NCBI GenBank assembly: GCA_947461635.1
Contig: CANHMH010000002.1
Location: forward strand, 1-52,568
DNA: 52,568 nt
Direction: 5' to 3'
From: Flavobacteriales bacterium
GTDB lineage: Bacteria; Bacteroidota; Bacteroidia; Flavobacteriales_D; Crocinitomicaceae
The position numbers and the translations under genes were made by a program. Positions within the stretch are counted from its first letter, which is position 1. Each line of letters opens with the position of its first letter. The notes under the pieces were generated by a model. That model was not told where the DNA came from and made no database searches. It was given only the letters and a program-made list of their open reading frames with translations. Of this stretch, positions 8,932-17,648 are shown in pieces.

Positions 8932-9969
8932 TTAATCTGGAATGGTATCTAACCATTTTTTGAATTTCACTTCTTCTTTTTCACTTAAAATAAGTCCTTC
9001 AGATTTCTTGCCAAAAACGGAGAAATGAATATACCTATCCGGATTCGCTTGAAGATCCGTAACTAGATTTTGAAGGTCTTTGTTTGTAACAACTAATTCG
9101 TTGTAAAGTTTTTCATCATGAATAAGTTTGCCTAAAGTCCCATGTCCATTTTCGACATCTTCTAACACAAGGTTTAATTTTTTAACGGTTGTCTGTGCGT
9201 CTAACAGAACCGATTTAAAGTCAGCACTCACAAAATCGTCGGTGATTTTTCGCGTATTTCCAATAATCTTGGTTAGCTCGTCGTTGCTTTTTCGGATATT
9301 CAGGGTAATGGATTCCACATTGGCCATGATTTTTGTGAATTGAGCACGCTCTGCAGCAACAAACCCTTCGATTTCGTTAGCTACGCGACCCAAACGATTG
9401 ATGGTGATTTTTACTTCTTTCAAACTTCCTTCGATCTCAGAGGTTGCTGTTGTATCCCAGAACGAGGACAATGAGATCACCATTCGATCGATGGAACCCA
9501 TCATTTTTTGAAGCCGTTGAGAGATTGGATCGGCATAGGCTTTTACCTGCGTGACCATGTCAATGGAAATTTTTCCAGGAATGACACTTTTTGCTTTATA
9601 ATATCCTTTTGAAATATCTTCAGGTGTGTGAATTATTAAACATTTATTTATAAAATCTAGGGAGCCAATTTCGACAAATGATCCTTTAGGTAGGCGAATA
9701 CCCTCTTCTTGAATGTTAAAAGTCATCAAGACTTTTTTGTCAATTGGACCATTCGGGATGGATTTAATCCCGGTTACTTTACCCACAGTGACGCCATTTA
9801 AGGTAACGTTACTCGACACCATAATTGACCCAGTATTAGGGAAATACGCTTTGTATTCAGTGTCTCCACCGAGAAAACTATTCCCTTTCAGGAAGTTAAT
9901 TCCCGCGTAAAGAACAGCAATGGATGCCAAAGCGATAAGGGCTGCTTTAATTTCTTTCGTGAACTTCAA
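8932..9969 (-). CDS. MlaD family (MCE domain) protein
   Basis: N-terminal TM, MCE-like YKAYFPNTGSIMVSSNVTLNGVTVGKVTGI, helical C-terminus. Confidence 0.9.
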   Translation of the reverse strand: MKFTKEIKAALIALASIAVLYAGINFLKGNSFLGGDTEYKAYFPNTGSIMVSSNVTLNGVTVGKVTGIKSIPNGPIDKKVLMTFNIQEEGIRLPKGSFVEIGSLDFINKCLIIHTPEDISKGYYKAKSVIPGKISIDMVTQVKAYADPISQRLQKMMGSIDRMVISLSSFWDTTATSEIEGSLKEVKITINRLGRVANEIEGFVAAERAQFTKIMANVESITLNIRKSNDELTKIIGNTRKITDDFVSADFKSVLLDAQTTVKKLNLVLEDVENGHGTLGKLIHDEKLYNELVVTNKDLQNLVTDLQANPDRYIHFSVFGKKSEGLILSEKEEVKFKKWLDTIPD

Positions 9970-9970
9970 A

Positions 9971-11134
9971 CTACTTTTTTTCTGCTAATTTAATAGCTTT
10001 TTCGATACTAATTCGCTCACCATTGAGGAAGGCTGCTACGAAAGCATGATTAAATCCTTTTTCAATGAGCTCATTTTTATAGTTTTTTGCACCGGAAAGG
10101 TCATTTTTATAGGTGCCGGTGCAATACTTGAAAATATTGTTTTCCTCATATTCAAATACTTCTAAGCCCTTAAATCTAGATGAATTTAATGCGATTTTCC
10201 GATCAGAGGTTTCAATTTGAACGCGAAAAACAAGTCCTGAGGAATCTGCTTTTTCTTGGATTGTCTCAACAGGTTTTGGCTCTGGATTTTTTTCGATTGG
10301 AACAGATGCGACAGGTTTTCCTTCCATTTGACCTTTATAATTTTCAAATGCTCTAAACATCGCTGCAGACATTTTTTCTTGTCCATCAGCGGAGCCAATA
10401 AATTTTTCTTCCGTTGGATTTGGTAAAAATCCAGTCTCAATGAGTACACTCGGCATGGTTGTTTTGTAAAGAACTAAGAATCCGGCCTGCTTTACTCCTC
10501 TGTCATATCGACCGATCTTTTTAAATTCCTTTTGCAAGTATTCGGCAAATTCTATGGAATGATTTAAATAGACGGAACCTTGTAATTGTAATTGAATGAT
10601 GGCATCTGGTGATAAGTCAAAGTCCTTGTATTTTGCTCCCTTATCATCCTCCAAAGCAATAATGGAGTTTTCTCGCTCCATCACACGCTGTTGAGCTTCT
10701 GTTCGATGTAATCCTAAGACATATGTTTCAGTTCCGTAAGCGGAACTGCTTCCAGCATTCGCATGGATGCAGATAAACAAGTCAGCATTTGCTTTATTTG
10801 CGATGTTCGCACGATCAATTAATTCGACAAAAACGTCCGTTGTTCGCGTATAAATGACATTAATTTCTGGGTATTTCGCTTTTATTTTTGCCCCAAGTTT
10901 TAAGGCCATTTCCAAACAAACAATTTTTTCATGTGCAAAGGAACCATGACATCCAGGATCTTTCCCTCCATGTCCAGCATCGATCACAACTGTTTTAATT
11001 CCATGTTTTACGGAGTGTTGCCCGAAAAGGGACGTCGAAAATAAAAACAATGACAGCAACCCCAATAAATAGAGTTTACATTCGTTCTTTACAAACAACT
11101 TGAATTTTGGTAGCTTTGTACGTTTAAGGCGCAT
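9971..11134 (-). CDS. N-acetylmuramoyl-L-alanine amidase
   Basis: Amidase_3 motifs VVIDAGHGGKDPGCHG, IHANAGSS, VLIETGFLPNPTEE. Confidence 0.95.
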   Translation of the reverse strand: MRLKRTKLPKFKLFVKNECKLYLLGLLSLFLFSTSLFGQHSVKHGIKTVVIDAGHGGKDPGCHGSFAHEKIVCLEMALKLGAKIKAKYPEINVIYTRTTDVFVELIDRANIANKANADLFICIHANAGSSSAYGTETYVLGLHRTEAQQRVMERENSIIALEDDKGAKYKDFDLSPDAIIQLQLQGSVYLNHSIEFAEYLQKEFKKIGRYDRGVKQAGFLVLYKTTMPSVLIETGFLPNPTEEKFIGSADGQEKMSAAMFRAFENYKGQMEGKPVASVPIEKNPEPKPVETIQEKADSSGLVFRVQIETSDRKIALNSSRFKGLEVFEYEENNIFKYCTGTYKNDLSGAKNYKNELIEKGFNHAFVAAFLNGERISIEKAIKLAEKK

Positions 11135-11156
11135 ACGACAAAATTAAGAGCCAACA

Positions 11157-13682
11157 TTGACCATAAGACCATTCATACAACAACTTTTCTTCGTCACATT
11201 GTTAATAATGTGCAATTTGTCTGTGGTTACTGCGCAAGATACGCTGTTTGTCAACGATTCAAGTATGCAGAACATCATCACTTACGGAGCTGATGAACGA
11301 ATATTAAATGATGTAGAGAAGAAACAAATTCATTTGTACGGGAATGCAAAGGTTGAAATGGAAGGTCTGCTCATCACCGCAGGATACATTTTATTGGATC
11401 TTGATGCAAATGAAATATGGGCTAAATACCGATATGATCAAGATAGTAACAAAGTAGAATTTCCTGTTTTCACGGATGGGGGAGAGACAGTAACTTGTCA
11501 TACATTGAAATTCAACACGAAAACGAAAAAAGGATTTTTAGAAGAATTAGCCATCAAGCAGGACGAGTTTTATTTCCACATGGAAACCGCTAAAAGACAT
11601 CCGAACGAAGAAATACATTTGTTGAAAGGTCGATTAACAACCTGTGATTTAGAAGAGCCGCATTACCATTTTCAATTAAGTAAAGGAGTGATTGTTCCAA
11701 ATGAACGCATCGTAACGGGCCCAATGAATTTATGGATCAATGGCATTCCAACACCTCTTGGATTACCATTTGCCTTTATTCCTACGAAAGAACAAAAAAC
11801 AAATGGCTTGTTGTTTCCGGAGTTTGTCCCTTTGTCAAATTATGGATTCGGAGTACAAAATTTAGGCTATTATTTTCCAATTAACGATCACTTACAAACA
11901 GCTGTTTATGCAAATTTATATAGTCGTGGTTCTTGGGGTTTACGAAACGATTTAGATTACTCAAAACGTTATGGATTCTCAGGTCGAATCTCTGTTGGAT
12001 TCCAACAATTTAACATGGGATTCCCTACCAACGATAAAAAAAACAAATTAAGTGTTCAATGGTCTCACCGGAAGGCTCCGAAATCGAATCCATATTGGAG
12101 TTTTTCTTCGACGGTAAACTTCATTTCAGATAACACTTCCAAAAACAATTTAGATCCCATCAATCCTGAATATTTCACCAATTCATTTAATTCCGACATC
12201 AATATTAACCGCGCCTTCCCTGGAAAACCGTTTAATATGGGTATGAAACTATCGATGCGTCAAAACTCCATCGCTAAAAATATTGCGCTTGTGAGTCCAG
12301 TGTTGAATGCCAATCTCACGAGAGTTTTCCCATTTAAAAACACCTTTAAAACAAGCGATAAAAATTGGAAAAAGACCATAGAACGTATTGGAATCACGTA
12401 TAATTTAGAAGGTCAAAACCGATCGAATTTTTCTGATCAACTTTTATCCGTTGGAGATTTTTCTGGGATCTCACAACAATTTATGAATGGATTCTCTCAA
12501 TCTATGACCATACAAACGACATCTGGTCTTTTTAGAAATGCCATCAAAATCAATCCCACCATCAATTATGGAAATAAAATCAATTTCCAGCAGATTCAAA
12601 AGTTCTATGATCCATTAGCCAATAAATCTCAAAACGACACCCTGCAAAAATTTGGCATGGCGCACGAGGTGAATTTTAGTGTGAATATGACGAGTGTGAT
12701 TTATTCGTATTATCAATTCATTGGAAAGAATAAACCTAAATTGCGACACTTGATTACACCATCAGTCGGATTTCGTTATGTCCCTCAGCTAAATGAGTTA
12801 GTTCAAGCGAATGTTGGGGCAAATCAATCGTTGGTAAGATATTCTCCTTTTGAAAGCTCGATTTACAATGTTGGAAATAATCAAAAAGCGGCATTATTGA
12901 ATTTCGGCATTAATAATACCATGGAATTAAAGTTGAAGTCCGATAAGGATACATTGACTGGATTTCGAAAAATTCGCTTGATCGATCAATTGTCCATTAA
13001 CGGGAATTATGATTTCATGAAGGATTCCATGCGTTTATCGAACATTGCATTGAACTTAAGAATTAGTCCGGCTGATTGGATAAACTTTGTGTCTGGCGCT
13101 AATTTTAGTCCGTATGCGTGGGATGTAAACACAGGAAAAACACTCAAGGATTATGCCTTATCAAGTCAGCAAGGACTCGGACGTTTCTTGGGAACGAATC
13201 TCACTACGTCGATAACAATAGCCCCAAAAAAATCGAGAGAAAAAGTAGCTAACACTGCTGCTACAGTGAATGAGCAAAATTGGAATTCAGAGTTTAATTA
13301 TTATGCATTGCATCCTGAACGAGCAATTTTCTTTGATATTCCTTGGAAAATGAGTTTGTCTCACGTGTACACAATCAATGTGAATCAAACCATTTCAAGT
13401 ACGAATCCTGCTAAAAACACCTTTGCACAAACACTTGTAGTGAGCGGAGATGTGAGTATGACAAAACGATGGAATTTATCAGGAAACTTAAATTTTAACT
13501 TGCAAGAATTCCGTTTAACGAATGCTTATTTTTCTTTAAATAGGAATTTGCACTGCTGGGCTTTATCGTTCTATTACGTACCTGTGGGTGGAAATAAAAG
13601 CTTCTTGTTTAGCATTCGTAATACCTCTTCGATATTCAAAGACGCGAAGATTGAAATCAGAAAACCACCAGCATTACTGTAG
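11157..13682 (+). CDS. LptD-like outer-membrane LPS assembly protein
   Basis: Signal peptide, OstA-like N-terminus (LYGNAKVEMEGLLITAGYILLDLDANEIWA), large C-terminal beta-barrel; TTG start. Confidence 0.88.
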   Translation: MTIRPFIQQLFFVTLLIMCNLSVVTAQDTLFVNDSSMQNIITYGADERILNDVEKKQIHLYGNAKVEMEGLLITAGYILLDLDANEIWAKYRYDQDSNKVEFPVFTDGGETVTCHTLKFNTKTKKGFLEELAIKQDEFYFHMETAKRHPNEEIHLLKGRLTTCDLEEPHYHFQLSKGVIVPNERIVTGPMNLWINGIPTPLGLPFAFIPTKEQKTNGLLFPEFVPLSNYGFGVQNLGYYFPINDHLQTAVYANLYSRGSWGLRNDLDYSKRYGFSGRISVGFQQFNMGFPTNDKKNKLSVQWSHRKAPKSNPYWSFSSTVNFISDNTSKNNLDPINPEYFTNSFNSDININRAFPGKPFNMGMKLSMRQNSIAKNIALVSPVLNANLTRVFPFKNTFKTSDKNWKKTIERIGITYNLEGQNRSNFSDQLLSVGDFSGISQQFMNGFSQSMTIQTTSGLFRNAIKINPTINYGNKINFQQIQKFYDPLANKSQNDTLQKFGMAHEVNFSVNMTSVIYSYYQFIGKNKPKLRHLITPSVGFRYVPQLNELVQANVGANQSLVRYSPFESSIYNVGNNQKAALLNFGINNTMELKLKSDKDTLTGFRKIRLIDQLSINGNYDFMKDSMRLSNIALNLRISPADWINFVSGANFSPYAWDVNTGKTLKDYALSSQQGLGRFLGTNLTTSITIAPKKSREKVANTAATVNEQNWNSEFNYYALHPERAIFFDIPWKMSLSHVYTINVNQTISSTNPAKNTFAQTLVVSGDVSMTKRWNLSGNLNFNLQEFRLTNAYFSLNRNLHCWALSFYYVPVGGNKSFLFSIRNTSSIFKDAKIEIRKPPALL

Positions 13683-13685
13683 GAG

Positions 13686-14588
13686 TTACTTGATTCCTTG
13701 CCCGGTCATTTTTCCAACCACATAAGTAAATTTCGCGCCTAGAAAGACGATTTGCGCAGAATAATGGACCCAAGCCAAGGTGACGAATAAGGAATTAGCA
13801 ATTCCGATTTTACCGAGAACGAAATAATTGTGCAGATAGTAGTTGATGATGAATTGACTAAGAACAAGTAAAATTGAGGTGAAAATCGCTCCTTTGAAAG
13901 CCACATTCCATTGTACTTTTGCATCGGGGATGAATTTAAACACCAAAGTGAAAATCATTAAATTACTTCCAATCGTTAGTATATTTTGAAGAATATTCAA
14001 GGAGAAATCCATGAAACCACTATGAAATTGATTCCAATTTTGAATGGCCGAAAAAATGAAAACTTGGGCAAAATAAAAGAGAATAATGATCAAGGCGAAA
14101 ACGGCTAGAAGTCCCATGGAGATAAAACGGAATCCGATGATGTCCATGAATAAATTTTCTTCATGACGGTTTTTCACATTCACGTTGAAAAACTCATTTA
14201 AGCTACGTTTTAACGAAACGAAAAATGCGGAACAACTATAAAGAAGCACGGCAATACTGACCATTTCAAAGAAAAAATTAGGTTTATGCATGGACATGCC
14301 ATTTACGACATCCATGATGGAGGTGCTGTCTTCCATGCCCATTTGGTTTTGGAGTACATCCGAAACCATTTCTTTCATGTTTTTTGGGCCAACGATGCGA
14401 CCAAAAATGGAGCTCGTTAAATAGATAATTGGAATAAAAGCAAATAAGGTGTAGTATGCTAGTGCAGCACCATGGTAAAATGCTCCATCCTTCACATAGG
14501 TGATGATTGCTTCTTTGAAGGCGTTTAAGCCCCAATACCAAGGAAGTTTACTGGGTTTTTTTAATGATTTCGATTCCTCTGGTGTCAT
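13686..14588 (-). CDS. YihY/virulence factor BrkB family membrane protein
   Basis: GAFYHGAALAYYTLFAFIPIIYL motif and multi-TM pattern of the YihY family. Confidence 0.92.
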   Translation of the reverse strand: MTPEESKSLKKPSKLPWYWGLNAFKEAIITYVKDGAFYHGAALAYYTLFAFIPIIYLTSSIFGRIVGPKNMKEMVSDVLQNQMGMEDSTSIMDVVNGMSMHKPNFFFEMVSIAVLLYSCSAFFVSLKRSLNEFFNVNVKNRHEENLFMDIIGFRFISMGLLAVFALIIILFYFAQVFIFSAIQNWNQFHSGFMDFSLNILQNILTIGSNLMIFTLVFKFIPDAKVQWNVAFKGAIFTSILLVLSQFIINYYLHNYFVLGKIGIANSLFVTLAWVHYSAQIVFLGAKFTYVVGKMTGQGIK

Positions 14589-15477
14589 TTAGTCGATGAA
14601 ATTGATACAGGACAATCATGTCTCCGTTGGTTGTTTTAAAATAATTATGATAGAGTCCACCAACAAAAATACTGCGCATAAATTCGATTTCTATTGCGTC
14701 CTTAGCTTGAGATACGCGGTACTCATCCGGACGAAAGAGAATCGTCGTTTCACCTGATTTAATACTGTTAACAGGGCCAAATAATCGTGCTTGTTGGATG
14801 GTTGAATAGTGATAATACAAAAATTCAGGTTTGTATTTTTTACTTAATGTTCCGTTTTTCAATACACAAATGGAGTCGCATAGTCCTAGAACATCTTGTC
14901 CTTCATGCGAAACTAAAACGATTGTGGTATTTTCTTCTTCTCGTAAGCGAATCAAATGTTCGGTTAGTCGTGCACGTAAATTCGCGTCGAGGTGACCGAA
15001 TGGCTCATCTAGCAATAAAATTTCCGGTTGATCCGCAATTGCTCGGGCAATTGCCAAACGTTGCTGCTCTCCTCCAGATATTAAATGTGCTTTAGTGGTA
15101 GAAATAGATTTGAGGTCAAATAAACGCAATAATTGTTGAACCCGTTTGTCTCGTTTGTGATTGGGTAAATGCAAAACAACTTCGCGAAGGTTTTCTTCCA
15201 CGGTGTGATAAACATCTAATTTGAAGTCTTGGTTTACCATGGCTACGCGCTTAAAACCAGGAATCAATAATTGATGAACACGCGGTTGCTGTTGATTGGC
15301 AAGAAAGACTTCTCCGTGGTCTGGATCAATATGTCCAGCAATGATTTTTAACAATGATGACTTACCAGCACCACTTTTTCCAACTAATCCAATAATTTCT
15401 CCTTGTCCTACGGTTAAATTCGCCCGCTTGATGATGGGTTTATTGTAAGATAATTGTATGTTTTTCAATACAATCAT
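14548..15477 (-). CDS. ABC transporter ATP-binding protein with TOBE-like C-terminal extension, no adjacent permease
   Basis: Walker A GKSGAGKSSLL, signature LISGGEQQRLAIARAIA, Walker B EILLLDEPFGHLD; C-terminal extension of about 100 aa. Confidence 0.93.
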   Translation of the reverse strand: MIVLKNIQLSYNKPIIKRANLTVGQGEIIGLVGKSGAGKSSLLKIIAGHIDPDHGEVFLANQQQPRVHQLLIPGFKRVAMVNQDFKLDVYHTVEENLREVVLHLPNHKRDKRVQQLLRLFDLKSISTTKAHLISGGEQQRLAIARAIADQPEILLLDEPFGHLDANLRARLTEHLIRLREEENTTIVLVSHEGQDVLGLCDSICVLKNGTLSKKYKPEFLYYHYSTIQQARLFGPVNSIKSGETTILFRPDEYRVSQAKDAIEIEFMRSIFVGGLYHNYFKTTNGDMIVLYQFHRLNDTRGIEIIKKTQ

Positions 15478-15905
15478 AAACGGATCAATTCTTTTGGGAA
15501 CGATTTTGCTGCGATGAAGATTCCGGGAGTTGGATTAGACATTGGCTCATAATCTTTCAAGAAGATTTCGATGGTATAGGTATCCGTAGACTTTTCTAAT
15601 TTCGTAGATGAAACAATACTTTCAGAAGCTCCTACGTAAACATTCGGAGCATCAGAAGAACAGATTTCAAAAAGACGCATGTTTGGAATGTCGAATTGAA
15701 AAGCTTCGTTGTTTTCGTCCATTCCAGCTAGCGGATAATCTACATCAGAGATTTCTTTCACTGAAGTCACATCACTTGAAATGGATAATTCATCCTCCCA
15801 TTCGTATTTGATGTTGTCAATAGATTGGTTCCCTTCGTGTTCTAAATCAGCTAATTCTTGTGAATATAAATCGTTTAAAAGGTATATGTGGATCTTACAG
15901 TTCAT
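15474..15905 (-). CDS. Hypothetical protein
   Basis: ORF overlapping both neighbours by 4 bp, consistent with translational coupling; no family recognised. Confidence 0.75.
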   Translation of the reverse strand: MNCKIHIYLLNDLYSQELADLEHEGNQSIDNIKYEWEDELSISSDVTSVKEISDVDYPLAGMDENNEAFQFDIPNMRLFEICSSDAPNVYVGASESIVSSTKLEKSTDTYTIEIFLKDYEPMSNPTPGIFIAAKSFPKELIRL

Positions 15906-17182
15906 TTTTTTTCGTTGTTTTTTTCTATTTCATTCACTTTAAAAGCGGATGGCATTAATTCAGGGACAAGTTTAAGAATTAAAGGGAGAAGAAGGCTTCC
16001 TCCAGGTAAAAGAAATAGTGCTAATGAAGGCATTGTCTTGATTAAATCAAGGAATTGGCTCCTTACTTGTTCTTTTTCTTCCGCACTTAATTCTTCTTTT
16101 CTCGATTTTTGAATCAGGGACATTAGTTCCTTGCTTTCACGCATTTCTTGAACTAATTTATCTTTATTTCGTCCTAAAATGCGAATCCAACGCTTACTAA
16201 AGGCTTTAAAAACATAACCAGTTTCTGTTTCAGATTGAAAAACAAGAATTTCATTTTGGTTCTGAAGCATGTAGGCATTACACATTTCGATGGAATCTTG
16301 AATTTCTTTTTGCGACAAATCAAGTGCCTGTCCTAGAGAAGTTAATTTTTTTTGTTCTTCTTCATTCGGCTGGTGGGTTCCTTGAATCAGAAAAAGACCT
16401 AATTCAACCGTGAATTTCGAAAGCAGTTTATCGACAACTCGTTCCTTCTTCAAAACCCGCAAGGTAACACCTGTTAAAATACGGTTTTCAAAACGTGTTT
16501 TTTTTGATTTCTCTAGATCTGTTGATGCTAAAAAGTGCCACAAGACTCGTTGTTCCTTATCTTCTGCATTATCGTCGGTGTAAGCTGCATAGATCATTCC
16601 ATTCATCAATGAACTCGCATAATCAGCATAATGACGGGAAAAAGATTGTACCTGTCCCTCTAAGAAGGCACGGTATAATACGACATCAAGGAAAATAAAA
16701 GCGTTAGACAAGTGATTTAACCAGTAATTAGCACCAAAAAAAGTGCTTTTTACCTGAATCCGGTGTGCTAAAATTTCTTCAATATTTTGGTTGTTCTTCC
16801 CGGTAAAAATGCGGTCGAACCATGCAAAAACCCCTTCATCCTCCGTATTTCCGTAAAATTGAATGAGATTTTCCATGAATACATCTTTGTCAAATTCACC
16901 CCTATTTTTTCTAAGGTAGGTGAATAACAAGGTTTCAAATAACAACAATTTTAGCTTTTCGTCATTGGTGTATTTAGAAGAATCTAGTTGATCTGAGAAA
17001 AGCAGATTCAACGCATTTCCGTAAACAAGTCCAGTACGGTGAGAAACGAAGTGTGTTATGTCGGACTCTTTGTTTTGAATCAGCTCTAAATCCAACGAAA
17101 TAATCCCTTTTTCAAGTAATTGAAAAAACTTGGGAATCCAATTTTTGGATCCTGGAGATATGGAGTTTTTAAGGGAGGACAT
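15902..17182 (-). CDS. LETM1-related protein
   Basis: C-terminal SLALFLLPGGSLLLPLILKLVPELMPSAF is characteristic of the LETM1 region. Likely start MSSLKNS at 17182 (track start 17203). Confidence 0.8.
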   Translation of the reverse strand: MSSLKNSISPGSKNWIPKFFQLLEKGIISLDLELIQNKESDITHFVSHRTGLVYGNALNLLFSDQLDSSKYTNDEKLKLLLFETLLFTYLRKNRGEFDKDVFMENLIQFYGNTEDEGVFAWFDRIFTGKNNQNIEEILAHRIQVKSTFFGANYWLNHLSNAFIFLDVVLYRAFLEGQVQSFSRHYADYASSLMNGMIYAAYTDDNAEDKEQRVLWHFLASTDLEKSKKTRFENRILTGVTLRVLKKERVVDKLLSKFTVELGLFLIQGTHQPNEEEQKKLTSLGQALDLSQKEIQDSIEMCNAYMLQNQNEILVFQSETETGYVFKAFSKRWIRILGRNKDKLVQEMRESKELMSLIQKSRKEELSAEEKEQVRSQFLDLIKTMPSLALFLLPGGSLLLPLILKLVPELMPSAFKVNEIEKNNEKK

Positions 17183-17630
17183 AACGAGCTGCAAGTCCAA
17201 CATTCCAACCCAAGCTTAAAGTTGGAATCAATTGTACGTATGGTCCTGATTCGAGCGAAAAGGTAAAAGGATAATCAGGAAGTTTATATTCCACACCCAA
17301 AACACCATTCACACCGAACAAGTATCGATCGTTTAATGAATTTTGTATGATGGGATTTCTTGAGTTGATGCCAAATCCAGGTCCAGCGCCAAGGTAATAA
17401 TCAAGTTCATCCACCAATTGAGATTGCCACACGTAATTCCCTTGCATCCAAACATAATTTGTGTTACCTCCCAAACTTACTTCAAGGGCATTGTTTTCAT
17501 TCATAAAATGCTTTCCATTTATCTGAGTAGAACCAATGCTAGCAAATTTTAGTCCAACGGAATTGGTATAACGCTGTCCGAATAACGTTAAGGAAAATGA
17601 AAGGCTAAATAAAAGCAGTGAATATTTCAT
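17169..17630 (-). CDS. Hypothetical small outer-membrane / beta-barrel-like protein
   Basis: Signal peptide MKYSLLLFSLSFSLTLFGQ; alternating hydrophobic strands; candidate promoter CAAAGTTA (minus-strand TAACTTTG) at 17644-17651. Confidence 0.7.
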   Translation of the reverse strand: MKYSLLLFSLSFSLTLFGQRYTNSVGLKFASIGSTQINGKHFMNENNALEVSLGGNTNYVWMQGNYVWQSQLVDELDYYLGAGPGFGINSRNPIIQNSLNDRYLFGVNGVLGVEYKLPDYPFTFSLESGPYVQLIPTLSLGWNVGLAARYVLP

Positions 17631-17648
17631 CGTTTTGTTTTTACAAAG

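Noticed and set aside
7592-11134. Fe-S oxidoreductase / MlaD / amidase cluster as a new system
   Set aside because: This order with the neighbouring lptD-like gene is familiar in Bacteroidota genomes; no evidence of novelty from sequence alone.
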